This document shows positions 34,041 to 43,377 of a DNA stretch of 64,000 nucleotides, piece after piece. The notes under the pieces are model-generated. The model did not search any database, was not told where the DNA came from, and saw only the letters and a program-made list of their open reading frames with translations. The position numbers and the translations under genes are program-made. Each line of letters opens with the position of its first letter. Position 1 is the stretch's first letter. Source of the stretch: G051132615 sp051132615 (GTDB taxonomy: Bacteria > Pseudomonadota > Gammaproteobacteria > Burkholderiales > Neisseriaceae); NCBI RefSeq assembly GCF_051132615.1, contig NZ_CP152375.1, forward strand, positions 930,001-994,000. Reading direction: 5' to 3'.

Positions 34041-37000
34041 TATATCCCATGCATCTAGTCCTTTTATACCAGTGCCACCCAATATCATCGCCAAACAAAA
34101 ATTCAAAGCAGCCAAAGACAACCTTCTGATTATTCTAGATGACTCAAAAGGAATGAATAAAACTGTACGTCCAGCAAACATGACGAGATTTGAAACTGCA
34201 CTCCTTGGGTTAAATAATACATTAAATGCCAATATAGACTATAGAGATCCTTACAAATATCTCGATATTTATTCTGACTTTAATGTTGGATTGTCTCCTT
34301 TTTCAAGAACAGCAGTTGGTAATAGATATACAACAGTACTCCCTATTATAGACTTAGAACAATTCCTCAAAACCATACCAAAAGATGCAAAGGAATATAA
34401 AGAGGCGATGGCAGCTCTTGGAAATGACCTTATCTATAAAGGGAACATAAAAATTCAAAATGGAATAATGCCTTTAACATTTTCCCCTGTGAGCAAGTGG
34501 ACATTGGATACAAAAAGCAGCAAAGGTAATGTTTATGATAATTTAAACAGCTATTTTTACCCCACAGTGGTTGGTAACTCAATGAAATATCGTTGTGCGA
34601 ATAACCATGTAATTATAATAACTAATGCCATTCCCGCCGATTACAAGAACACTATAAACAGTACTAGGTATATTACACCTAAATTAGCAGCAAGTATGGA
34701 TAGATGGGCATCTGTCCATACAGGCAATTTTTGGGATGCTCTTTTAAATCCTGGTACCAATAAACTTGATCAAGATACCCCTCCTGGTACATTTAATGAA
34801 AACGGCTGGCCTAAACAAACCATACACACTCATTATGTACTGATGAATGATGGTGGTGATAAGGATCCAATACTTGAATGGGGGAAAATTTCTGCAAAAG
34901 AATCTCAAGGATATGTTCAGTATGTACCAGGAACGCGATGGGAAGATGTAGCCAATGCCATACAAAGTATTTTACGTGAAATAAAACGGGAGCCATTACC
35001 TTCATTAGCTGTTAACCCTGGTTTTTCACACGTGACAACTGGACAGCTAAATTCGCTTGGTTTCCAAGTTTATACCAATACTGATATTTGGGCATCCCAA
35101 GTTCGCGCAGTTGTTCTTAAACCTGATGGCACCGAAGATAAATATGGAGGAAGAACCAATTCACTTGTTCAAGCATATCCATGGTCTGAAACCCCAGAAA
35201 AAGGATACTCCATTGTAATTCAAACACCTCAACATGGTGTTCAGCCTTTGAATTCTGGCGATTTAGGTAAAAACCTTAGTAATGTATCATTTGACCTGTC
35301 TAACACAGACACTAATGAGTGGAAAGAAAAATTTATACCTTGGCTGGCTTTTTGGCAAAAGGAAGGAGATAAGGGTTCACCTTACCGTGTTCGTGGAGAA
35401 AAAGCCAATGATTATGACCGCTTTATTGGTGATATGTTAAGTGGCAACATATTGTTTTCTGGGCCAGTGCATGATTTCAAATATAAACTGCTGCTAGATA
35501 GCGAAAACGATGTCTCAACCAAATTAAACGAGTTCATGTTTTTAAGCAGTAATGATGGCATGACTAAAATTTATCAAAATCAAAATGCTACTGGGCAGAA
35601 TCCTTATACTTTTATCTTTGGTTATATTTCAGGTGCAGCCAAAAGAGAAAATGGACGAAGCCTGATTCAAGATATAAAAGATCGTGCCAATCCTGACTAC
35701 ACAAAAGATGATATGTATCCTCATATTTATCTTTCAAATGGTGACACACGACAACTGACTTCCCCTAGAGGTCAGAATATCATTGTGACCACTTTAGGGC
35801 AAGCTGGACGAGGTGCCTTTGCACTTAATGTCGGCGGAAATACTGACTGGGATAGTACTAAAAAAGTTGGCATAAATGCAGCTCAAAATAGCATTCAACT
35901 AAAAGATACCGTCCCACTTTGGGATACGGCTGCCCCTATTAAAGGAGGTTCAGGTGTCGGCGTCATTGGTACCGAAAACATTGGTTATACAATTGGTGCT
36001 CCTGCCATAGATTTAATCGCTTTAACACGCACTGAAGAAAAACAAGCCATTACATCTGGTGAAAATAGTGACGTCAGAATGGCAGCTTTTATTTCTAATG
36101 GGCCTGAGAGCGCTGAACAAACACCAACTTTATATATTATAGATACTATTGGTGCAAAAATGCATAAAAAAGGCTCAATTGAAAATAACACTCAAGGCCA
36201 ATTAATTGCTGCGTTAAATGTTCCCGCATTGAACTTAAGTAACAGTGCACTCTCTACACCTACCCCTGTTGATTTAGATGGAGATGATATTGCTGATCTG
36301 GTTTATGCAGGTGATAGAAATGGAAATATGTATCGCTTTGATTTACGTGGTCAATCACCGAAAGATTGGAAAGTTCAATTACTATTCAAGGGCGACACAA
36401 ATCAACCTATTAGCACCGCACCTTCTATACACATAAAACAAAAGGGAAGTAAGTTATTTGTGGTATTTGGCACTGGTAGCGACATTTACAATAAAGATAC
36501 CACAGATGTTAGTCAACAAGCTTTATATGGAGTAATTGATGATGTGACTAAAGATATTGCAATTCCGACCACTGTCTCTGATTTATTGGAACAAGAACTC
36601 AGTATATCAGGAGATTTAAAATATCGTACTGTTTCATCAAATCCGATAAACAGTGAGCATAAAGGTTGGTTCATTAAATTGAATCAAACAGGAGAAAAAA
36701 TTGTAAGGGATATAGAAGTACGCAATGGTACCGTCTATGCCAATACAGCTATTTTTAAACCTGCCAAAAAAAACGAGACCGTTGCAGAAACTAAATGTGA
36801 TGCTTCAACTGCTAACGCAAATAGCTGGCTGCTTATGGTTAAAGCCGAAAGCGGTGGGCTGGTAGACAAAAAGGCCTCTGGCATTAAAGATAAAAATGGG
36901 GAATATATAGCAGGCATCTCTTTTGAGAGTATTATGCTTGGTAGCCCTAATTTCTTGTCTCCTTCTTTAAATCTTATTACAGGTCAAGGGTTTGCTCACA

Positions 37001-37197
37001 ATGAAAATGGCATCAGAACAAAAACGGGGCAGTCTCAATTTGGGCAAGATAAAGTTGAACAAGAAAAAGGATGTGTAAAAGGCAAAACGTATATTTACAT
37101 CCCCGACCCTGATAATCCATCAAATAGAATCGCCAAAGAAATCATTTGTGCTGCAAACAAAGGGCTTACTCGCCGTATATCTTGGCGTATTTTATAG
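33979..37197 (+). CDS. pilY1: PilY1/PilC-family type IV pilus tip adhesin, copy A
   Basis: 1072 residues. Signal peptide of about 25 residues (SISHA cut). The N-terminal ~330 residues resemble a von Willebrand A-like region; the metal-site loop is ILDDSKGMNK rather than the classical D-x-S-x-S, so metal binding there is doubtful. The C-terminal half (about 520-1072) is the Neisseria_PilC beta-propeller: FLSSNDGMTKIYQNQ, the calcium loop DLDGDDIADLVYAGDRNG near residue 765, and ITGQGFAHNENG. PilY1 proteins control pilus extension and adhesion. No other pilus genes are in the window. The start lacks a well-placed ribosome site. Confidence 0.88.
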   Translation: MKSIYKTNQLSTLALGILFFSISHASSPFIPVPPNIIAKQKFKAAKDNLLIILDDSKGMNKTVRPANMTRFETALLGLNNTLNANIDYRDPYKYLDIYSDFNVGLSPFSRTAVGNRYTTVLPIIDLEQFLKTIPKDAKEYKEAMAALGNDLIYKGNIKIQNGIMPLTFSPVSKWTLDTKSSKGNVYDNLNSYFYPTVVGNSMKYRCANNHVIIITNAIPADYKNTINSTRYITPKLAASMDRWASVHTGNFWDALLNPGTNKLDQDTPPGTFNENGWPKQTIHTHYVLMNDGGDKDPILEWGKISAKESQGYVQYVPGTRWEDVANAIQSILREIKREPLPSLAVNPGFSHVTTGQLNSLGFQVYTNTDIWASQVRAVVLKPDGTEDKYGGRTNSLVQAYPWSETPEKGYSIVIQTPQHGVQPLNSGDLGKNLSNVSFDLSNTDTNEWKEKFIPWLAFWQKEGDKGSPYRVRGEKANDYDRFIGDMLSGNILFSGPVHDFKYKLLLDSENDVSTKLNEFMFLSSNDGMTKIYQNQNATGQNPYTFIFGYISGAAKRENGRSLIQDIKDRANPDYTKDDMYPHIYLSNGDTRQLTSPRGQNIIVTTLGQAGRGAFALNVGGNTDWDSTKKVGINAAQNSIQLKDTVPLWDTAAPIKGGSGVGVIGTENIGYTIGAPAIDLIALTRTEEKQAITSGENSDVRMAAFISNGPESAEQTPTLYIIDTIGAKMHKKGSIENNTQGQLIAALNVPALNLSNSALSTPTPVDLDGDDIADLVYAGDRNGNMYRFDLRGQSPKDWKVQLLFKGDTNQPISTAPSIHIKQKGSKLFVVFGTGSDIYNKDTTDVSQQALYGVIDDVTKDIAIPTTVSDLLEQELSISGDLKYRTVSSNPINSEHKGWFIKLNQTGEKIVRDIEVRNGTVYANTAIFKPAKKNETVAETKCDASTANANSWLLMVKAESGGLVDKKASGIKDKNGEYIAGISFESIMLGSPNFLSPSLNLITGQGFAHNENGIRTKTGQSQFGQDKVEQEKGCVKGKTYIYIPDPDNPSNRIAKEIICAANKGLTRRISWRIL

Positions 37198-37232
37198 TTA
37201 CACTTTAACACAAACGGCCCGTTCCCTTTTTA

Positions 37233-37263
37233 CCCCCTCTTGAAACAAAGTGGGGAATTTTTT
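37233..37263 (+). terminator. Rho-independent terminator after pilY1 copy A
   Basis: CCCCTCT and AGTGGGG pair with one mismatch around TGAAACAA, followed by AATTTTTT. The same element with a perfect stem follows copy B, so it was duplicated with the gene. Confidence 0.75.
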
Positions 37264-37578
37264 AAGAAAAAAATCATCATAATCCTGCTACAATTAATAT
37301 TAATGGTGAAATTCATCCTATTTAAACGATCTAATATAAAAATTACGTCTTAATATTTAACCTATTGAGATAAATTTCATTTTTGCAATATTTTTTTAAA
37401 ATTAACCATCAAATAATCATAACAAAACAACTATTAAATCTTACCGCTTCGTTTTATATATAAAAAACAAATTATTTTATTTCTAATGTTTAAGAAATTC
37501 TATTCAATTTATAATATTTATTTTTTATAATACTTACTTTTTATAATCTTTAACAATTAATTTAAATATTGTTTAGTT
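37264..37578. other. Very AT-rich intergenic region between the two pilY1 copies
   Basis: About 315 bases of A/T-rich sequence with no gene. It should carry the promoter of copy B. No Shine-Dalgarno is visible before the ATG at 37579. Confidence 0.5.
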
Positions 37579-40500
37579 ATGAAAAAAATGTATTCTCCCC
37601 ACAAACTAAGCACAATTACACTTAGTTTCTTAATCGGTTTTACCCATGCATCTGACCCACCTGTATCCTCAGATACTTTTACCCCTGTGCCCTCAGATAT
37701 TATTGCTAGGCAAAATATAGTAAAAGCTAAGGATAACGTTTTAATCGTCATGGACGATACCCGAAAGATGAACAAAACACGTTTCACGGCAATGGTAGGA
37801 GGGGTCCGGATCGCACTCTATAATCAGTGGTTTTACCCAACTTTATACTCTGACTTCAATGTCGGTTGGTCTACTTATACACGGGACAGAATAAACACTG
37901 TAATAAGAGAGCGCCCAATCTATGACATAGATAATTCTTTGAAACAGAAACCTAATACTATTGAAGAATATAATACCCAAATGCGAACCTTAGGGAGGAG
38001 GTATATAGATGGCTTCAACCCCATTACTAACCCTGGCATGTCGATGATGCTACCTACTAAATGGAGCGATCTTGCGGTAAAAGAAGATGCAAGCGGCCAT
38101 GATTTCTATACGAATTTGACCAACCATTATTATCCAATGCTCGCTAAAAACATGAAATACCGCTGTGCACAAAATCATCTGATTATTGTCTCAGCCACTG
38201 CGCCCGATGCTAAGCCAACCTCTGGACAGTTAGGACCAGAACAAGCTGCGAAAAAATCGACATGGACATCTGTTTTTGAAAATGGAGGAAACAAATATGA
38301 TCAGGATAAGCCTCCAGGCAAATTTAATGAAGATGGTTGGCCTAAACAAATTATCCATACTCATATTTTAATGATTGGGCACGATGGTACAAGCTGGGGG
38401 TTTAAAACAGCATCAGAAGGTAAAGGCAGATTCGTGGTGGAAAACGGTTCAAGCAGGGAAGAGATAGCAAAAGCCGTTACGAAATTACTGACATCATTAG
38501 CACGAGAGTCTTTACCTACATTGGCTGTTAACCCTGGCTTTTCTCACGCGACAACAAGTGACTCAAGTACACTTAGTTTTCAAGTGTATAGAAATCATGA
38601 CATTTGGGCTTCTCAAGTTAAAGCTGTAGAACTCAAAAATAGCGGGTCAGACATAAAGGAAGATACAGTTAATGGTACCCCCAATACTTATCATCAGGCA
38701 TATTCTTGGGAGAAAAATCCTAAAACATCTTACTCAATTGTGACCAATACTCCTAAAGATGGCATCCAATCTTTAAATTATGGGGATTTAGGTAAGCAAT
38801 TGGATAATAATTCATTTGATCTAAAAGAAACAAACAAAGATCAGTGGAAAAATAACTTTGTTCCTTGGTTGGCTTTTTGGCAAGCAGAGCAATACATTGA
38901 TGGAAAAGATGATGATAGCATAGGAAAACCTGGTACAGGTTATCGTGTTCGGGACACTTTAGGTAAAGGTTATGGTCAATCTGATTCATATGACCGCTTT
39001 ATCGGTGATATGTTAACAGGAAATATCCTTTTTTCTGGACCAGCCAACGAGTTTAAATATCGATCATTAAGCAGTACTACAGCAAAAACCACTCAATTAA
39101 ATGAGTTTATGTTCTTAAGCAGTAACGATGGCATGACCAAAATCTACCAAAACCAAAGTAGTTCTGGCGATAACCCTTATGCTTTTGTCTTTGGTTATAT
39201 CCCCGGTGCAGCCAAAAGAGAGAACGGACAAAGCCTTATTCAGGATATAAAAGACCGCGCCAATCCTGACTATACAAAAGACAGTATGCATCCGCATATT
39301 TATCTTTCCAATGGTGACACACGACAAATGACTTCCCCTCGCGGTCATAATGTCATTGTCACAACCATTGGTCAAGGAGGGAAAGGGGCTTTTGCTTTAA
39401 ATGTTGGCGGCAATACTGATTGGAATAAAACGGAAAAAGTGGGTGTTAATGCAGCACAAGACAATACTCAGCTAAAAGATACTGTACCTCTTTGGGATAC
39501 TGCTGCAAAAATTGAAGGAGGCGTTGGTGTTGGGGTATCAGATACAGAAAACATCGGTTACACCGTTGGCGCACCTGCCGTTGATATTGTGGCTTTAAAT
39601 CGTACTGAAAATAAAAAACCCGTTATTTTAGGTGATGATGCCGACGTTAGGATGGCAGCCTTTATTGCAAACGGAGCAGAAAGTTCAGAAGCAACACCTA
39701 CGCTCTATATTATTGATACCATCGGTGCAAAAATGCATAAAAAAGGTTCAGTTAATAATAATAGCAAAGGTAAACTCATTGCTAAATTAAGTGCTAATCC
39801 TGTTCTTGGTAACAAAAATAGTGCCTTATCCACACCTATTCCTGTTGATTTAGATGGTGATGATATTGCTGATTTGGTTTATGCGGGCGACAGAAATGGT
39901 GACCTTTACCGTTTTGATTTAAGAGGCACCTCCCCCGAAAAATGGACAGCACAATTGCTCTTTAAAGGTAGTTTAGAACAGCCCATTTCCAGTGCTCCTT
40001 CTGTCCATGTTTTAGATAAAGGTAAAAAATTAATGGTTGTGTTTGGTACAGGTAGTGACCTATATACAAAAGACAGTCAAGATACCAATGAACAAGCTTT
40101 ATATGGCATTATTGATGATGTATCAGCAGATATTACAATACCTGTTACTCAAGACAATCTACAAAAGCAAACATTGAGTATAACGGATATAAAATATCGA
40201 ACTGTTTCACCAAAAAAACTCTCTGAAGAGGAGCTCAAAAATAAACAAAAAGGATGGTTTATCCCGTTGAATAAAACGGGAGAAAAAATCATTAACGATG
40301 TAGATGTTCGTAATGGGACTGTGTATGCAAACACTGTTATTTTTAGACCTAAAAAACAAAGTGATGACCCTCTACCAGAAACAAGATGCTCTACTTCGAC
40401 TGCTAATGCAGACAGTTGGTTGCTTATGGTGAAAGCTGAGAATGGTGGTTTAGCGGATAAGCAGGTATCTGGAATGAAGAACAAGGATGGGGAGTATATC

Positions 40501-40788
40501 GCAGGTCTGTATTTTGAAGGCAGTATGCTTAATAGCCCTAACTTCTTATCCCCTTCTTTAAATCTTGTTACAGGTCAAGGGTTTGCTCATAATGAAAATG
40601 GTATCAGGACAAAAACGGGGCAATCTCAATTTGGGCAAGATAAAGTTGAACAGGAAAAAGGCTGTGTAAAAGGCAAAACCTATATTTACATCCCTGACCC
40701 TGATAACCCATCAAACAGAATTGCCAAACAAATCATTTGTGCCGCAAGTAAAGGACTTACTCGCCGTATATCTTGGCGTATTATATAG
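37579..40788 (+). CDS. pilY1: PilY1/PilC-family type IV pilus tip adhesin, copy B
   Basis: 1069 residues, paralog of the preceding gene. Signal peptide MKKMYSPHKLSTITLSFLIG ending about FTHA. N-terminal half clearly diverged from copy A (DDTRKMNKTRF in place of DDSKGMNK). From about residue 510 the two run nearly alike: FLSSNDGMTKIYQNQ, DLDGDDIADLVYAGDRNG (about residue 757), CSTSTANADSWLLMVKAE, and a C-terminal 70 residues with only a few changes. An A7 tract follows the start codon (37582-37588), and the internal ATG at 37588 is in frame. Two pilC-like genes with variable N-terminal halves recall PilC1/PilC2 of Neisseria. Confidence 0.88.
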   Translation: MKKMYSPHKLSTITLSFLIGFTHASDPPVSSDTFTPVPSDIIARQNIVKAKDNVLIVMDDTRKMNKTRFTAMVGGVRIALYNQWFYPTLYSDFNVGWSTYTRDRINTVIRERPIYDIDNSLKQKPNTIEEYNTQMRTLGRRYIDGFNPITNPGMSMMLPTKWSDLAVKEDASGHDFYTNLTNHYYPMLAKNMKYRCAQNHLIIVSATAPDAKPTSGQLGPEQAAKKSTWTSVFENGGNKYDQDKPPGKFNEDGWPKQIIHTHILMIGHDGTSWGFKTASEGKGRFVVENGSSREEIAKAVTKLLTSLARESLPTLAVNPGFSHATTSDSSTLSFQVYRNHDIWASQVKAVELKNSGSDIKEDTVNGTPNTYHQAYSWEKNPKTSYSIVTNTPKDGIQSLNYGDLGKQLDNNSFDLKETNKDQWKNNFVPWLAFWQAEQYIDGKDDDSIGKPGTGYRVRDTLGKGYGQSDSYDRFIGDMLTGNILFSGPANEFKYRSLSSTTAKTTQLNEFMFLSSNDGMTKIYQNQSSSGDNPYAFVFGYIPGAAKRENGQSLIQDIKDRANPDYTKDSMHPHIYLSNGDTRQMTSPRGHNVIVTTIGQGGKGAFALNVGGNTDWNKTEKVGVNAAQDNTQLKDTVPLWDTAAKIEGGVGVGVSDTENIGYTVGAPAVDIVALNRTENKKPVILGDDADVRMAAFIANGAESSEATPTLYIIDTIGAKMHKKGSVNNNSKGKLIAKLSANPVLGNKNSALSTPIPVDLDGDDIADLVYAGDRNGDLYRFDLRGTSPEKWTAQLLFKGSLEQPISSAPSVHVLDKGKKLMVVFGTGSDLYTKDSQDTNEQALYGIIDDVSADITIPVTQDNLQKQTLSITDIKYRTVSPKKLSEEELKNKQKGWFIPLNKTGEKIINDVDVRNGTVYANTVIFRPKKQSDDPLPETRCSTSTANADSWLLMVKAENGGLADKQVSGMKNKDGEYIAGLYFEGSMLNSPNFLSPSLNLVTGQGFAHNENGIRTKTGQSQFGQDKVEQEKGCVKGKTYIYIPDPDNPSNRIAKQIICAASKGLTRRISWRII

Positions 40789-40825
40789 CCGCACTTTTGC
40801 ACAAACGGATAATATCCCTTTTTAT

Positions 40826-40856
40826 CCCCTCTTGAAACAAAGAGGGGAATTTTTTT
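40826..40856 (+). terminator. Rho-independent terminator after pilY1 copy B
   Basis: CCCCTCT (40826-40832) and AGAGGGG (40841-40847) form a perfect stem; a run of seven T follows. Direct counterpart of the terminator at 37233. Confidence 0.8.
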
Positions 40857-41139
40857 AGAAAAAAAACCATCATAATCATGCCAAAAATCGTGAATACCCT
40901 TAATTTTTTAACTTATTTTGCGCCACAATCTCGTTACTGCCTTCAAATCACAGAATAAGCCAATAAATTTGACTATTATGAATAATCTTTGAGCAAATAA
41001 GTATTCATAAGAAACAGTGTCTATTTGATCAGATTCTCTTTTTTGCTTATTCAATTATTCTTAATCCAGATACATGTGATCTGTTAAAACGGTTTATACT
41101 ATTGTCAAATATTTTATTTCATCTTATTGGGTTAATAAT
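40857..41139. other. Intergenic region before the hemolysin-III gene
   Basis: With the terminator it makes a 351-base gap. AT-rich, no gene seen; presumably the promoter of the HlyIII gene. Confidence 0.45.
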
Positions 41140-41760
41140 ATGTATCATGGGGAACGTTTTAATACCATTAGCCATTTAATTGGTACGGTATTAAGTATTA
41201 TTGGGTTAATCGCACTGGTGATTTTTGCTTGTTTATCTGCTGATCCGTGGAAAATTGTCAGCTTCAGTATTTATGGTACAACGTTGGTGATTTTATACGT
41301 TGCTTCTACCTGCTATCACTGGATAAAAAGTGAACAAGTCAAAACTGTTTTACAAAAAGTAGACCATATTTCTATTTATTTATTGATTGCTGGTTCTTAT
41401 ACCCCGTTTACATTGGTCACACTACGTGGCGCATGGGGATGGTCTTTATTTGGTGTCAATTGGGGATTGGCCATATTCGGCATCATTCAAGAACTCACTT
41501 TAGGTAAGCGGACTCGTATTTTATCGATGATTATCTATGTGGTGATGGGCTGGTTAATTGTTATTGGGATTGTGCCACTGCTTAGAAACTTATCAAGTGG
41601 CGGCCTATTTTGGTTAACGTTGGGTGGCATTATTTATAGTGTAGGTATTTATTTTTTCATCAATGATGAAAAAATAAAACACGGGCACGGCATTTGGCAC
41701 TTATTTGTATTAGCGGGCAGTCTATGCCAATTTTTCAGCATCATTTTATATGTGCGATAA
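41140..41760 (+). CDS. Hemolysin III / YqfA family membrane protein
   Basis: 206 residues with seven membrane helices, PAQR/HlyIII superfamily. It opens YHGERFNTISHLIG; the metal-site residues are in STCYHW (His), the Asp in KVDHISIYLLIAGSYTPF, and the C-terminal HGIWHLFVLAGS with two His. The name comes from a Bacillus hemolysin, but most relatives are membrane hydrolases or of unknown role; toxin activity should not be assumed. Confidence 0.9.
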   Translation: MYHGERFNTISHLIGTVLSIIGLIALVIFACLSADPWKIVSFSIYGTTLVILYVASTCYHWIKSEQVKTVLQKVDHISIYLLIAGSYTPFTLVTLRGAWGWSLFGVNWGLAIFGIIQELTLGKRTRILSMIIYVVMGWLIVIGIVPLLRNLSSGGLFWLTLGGIIYSVGIYFFINDEKIKHGHGIWHLFVLAGSLCQFFSIILYVR

Positions 41761-41768
41761 ACCATAAA

Positions 41769-41793
41769 AAAGACAGGTTTAAAACCTGTCTTT
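41769..41793. terminator. Bidirectional terminator between hemolysin-III and DUF3617 genes
   Basis: AAAGACAGG and CCTGTCTTT make a 9-bp stem, extended by A-T pairs around TTTAAAA. A-run before and T-run after make it usable from both strands; the two genes converge on it. Confidence 0.75.
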
Positions 41794-41818
41794 ATCCTCT
41801 ATGATTTTAGAATTATTT

Positions 41819-42295
41819 TCACTTAGTTACATTACATGAGCCAAGATAACGAATACTGCTTTGCATGCTCATTTTGCCTAACACGGGATGATCCGACTCA
41901 ATTTTACCCACATAATAATGTTGGTTATGTTCACTGTTCACTACTGCTGTTGCAATATAAGGTTTATTGGTGCCTTCTATTTTACAGGTTATAGTGCGCT
42001 TAAGCTGAGTATCAGTATCATTTGATTCTGTGTTACATTGTTCTTTTACATTGGCAATTTGCGTTTCATTAAAGCTATCGAATAGTCCATATAAATCTGA
42101 AAAAAAGCCTTTGGCTTCTTTTTTCGTCACACAATTGACTTGATAATCTTCTACTTTTTCACTCATTTTACCAGTTGAATCAGACGTCTGCACAACGGTC
42201 TGAGCCTGCCATTGTCCAGGCATTAATTCAAAAGGTGCGGCAAATAAGGATGAACTGGCAAACAATGCAGCAAAAACCATTCTTTTTTTATTCAT
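41819..42295 (-). CDS. DUF3617-like periplasmic protein
   Basis: 158 residues with a signal peptide MNKKRMVFAALFASSSLFA cut before APFELMPGQWQ. The P-G-x-W opening and paired Cys (VNCVTKKEA, EQCNTESN, ITCKIEG, SCNVTK) match the DUF3617 family of small exported proteins, function unknown. It follows hisF by 42 bases on the same strand and may be read with it. Confidence 0.65.
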   Translation of the reverse strand: MNKKRMVFAALFASSSLFAAPFELMPGQWQAQTVVQTSDSTGKMSEKVEDYQVNCVTKKEAKGFFSDLYGLFDSFNETQIANVKEQCNTESNDTDTQLKRTITCKIEGTNKPYIATAVVNSEHNQHYYVGKIESDHPVLGKMSMQSSIRYLGSCNVTK

Positions 42296-42337
42296 TATTG
42301 TTCCTTTTAATAAAGGCGATTTATATTTGATTGTATA

Positions 42338-43105
42338 TTATAACCTAACTTCAATACCTGCCGCTTGCATTGCTTTTTTCGCATCGACAATGGATACTTC
42401 CCCAAAATGAAAAATGCTGGCAGCCAAAACCGCATCGGCCTGTCCCTCTAAGACACCTTCAATCAGGTGTTGAATATTCCCTACCCCACCAGAAGCAATC
42501 ACGGGAATATCCACAGCCTGAGCAATTGCGCGTGTTAAAGGCAAATTAAATCCGATTTTTGTGCCGTCTCTATCCATACTGGTTAACAAAATTTCACCTG
42601 CGCCACGTATTTGCATATTTTTAGCCCATTGCACGGCATCTAAACCTGTTTGTGTACGCCCACCATGGGTAAACACCTGCCATTGTGTATTGTCAACATT
42701 CACAGCTTTAGCATCGATTGCCACCACAATCGCTTGAGAACCAAAAAAACCACTGGCTTCATTGATTAAGTCTGGATTGGTCACCGCACTGGTGTTGATG
42801 CTCACTTTATCGGCACCAGCATTCAGTAATCGACGGATATCTGCTACCGAACGAACGCCGCCGCCAACAGTTAATGGAATAAAAACTTGGGAGGCAACCT
42901 CTTCAATAACATGCAAAATAGTATCACGGTTATCACTACTGGCCGTAATATCCAAAAAGGTCAATTCATCTGCACCTTCGTCATTATAACGTTTAGCTAC
43001 TTCCACAGGGTTACCTGCATCACGTAAGGAAACAAAATTAACGCCTTTCACCACACGGCCATTATCAACATCTAAACATGGAATAATTCGTTTTGCTAAC
43101 CCCAT
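42338..43105 (-). CDS. hisF: Imidazole glycerol phosphate synthase, cyclase subunit HisF
   Basis: 255-residue TIM barrel. MGLAKRIIPCLDVDNGRVVKG carries the first catalytic Asp (quoted IIPCLDVDNGRVVKG), LTSMDRDGTKIGFNL the second, and phosphate loops are VGGGVRS and ASGGVGN. With HisH it makes imidazole-glycerol phosphate and AICAR in histidine synthesis. Last his gene of the cluster; separated from hisA by a small membrane-protein gene. Confidence 0.97.
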   Translation of the reverse strand: MGLAKRIIPCLDVDNGRVVKGVNFVSLRDAGNPVEVAKRYNDEGADELTFLDITASSDNRDTILHVIEEVASQVFIPLTVGGGVRSVADIRRLLNAGADKVSINTSAVTNPDLINEASGFFGSQAIVVAIDAKAVNVDNTQWQVFTHGGRTQTGLDAVQWAKNMQIRGAGEILLTSMDRDGTKIGFNLPLTRAIAQAVDIPVIASGGVGNIQHLIEGVLEGQADAVLAASIFHFGEVSIVDAKKAMQAAGIEVRL

Positions 43106-43140
43106 TTTTTCTTTAGTCCTGTCGTCTTTATTTCATGAAA

Positions 43141-43344
43141 TTAATTCATTGTTTGTATATATAAAATCAGAAAGTACAACACAATTGTGGCAAGAGTCGT
43201 AATGCTGGCCAGTAGCCTGAATATTTTTTTTCGGATTTTCTCGGGGCCCTGGTAGCCCTTACAGAATTTTCGATTCCATGTGATACATGCAACAAAAAAT
43301 AAGGCGCACAATAACGCAGGCACATATTCAGAAGGTATATTCAT
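43141..43344 (-). CDS. Small two-helix membrane protein between hisA and hisF
   Basis: 67 residues: helix at about 6-22 (YVPALLCALFFVACITW), a basic loop NRKFCKGYQGPEKIRKK, and helix at about 43-64. No family recognised. It lies in a 272-base gap between hisA and hisF, on the same strand, 35 bases before hisF. An AAAATATGAAT context gives a weak start signal, with GAGAAA upstream. It could be a real inserted gene or a by-product of AT-rich spacer; the clean helix-loop-helix favours real. Confidence 0.55.
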   Translation of the reverse strand: MNIPSEYVPALLCALFFVACITWNRKFCKGYQGPEKIRKKIFRLLASITTLATIVLYFLILYIQTMN

Positions 43345-43377
43345 ATTTTCTCAGCTATTATTAAAAAATAAACGATG

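Noticed and set aside
40789..40800. CCGCACTTTT looks like the Pasteurellaceae uptake signal core
   Set aside because: Single occurrence; not enriched.
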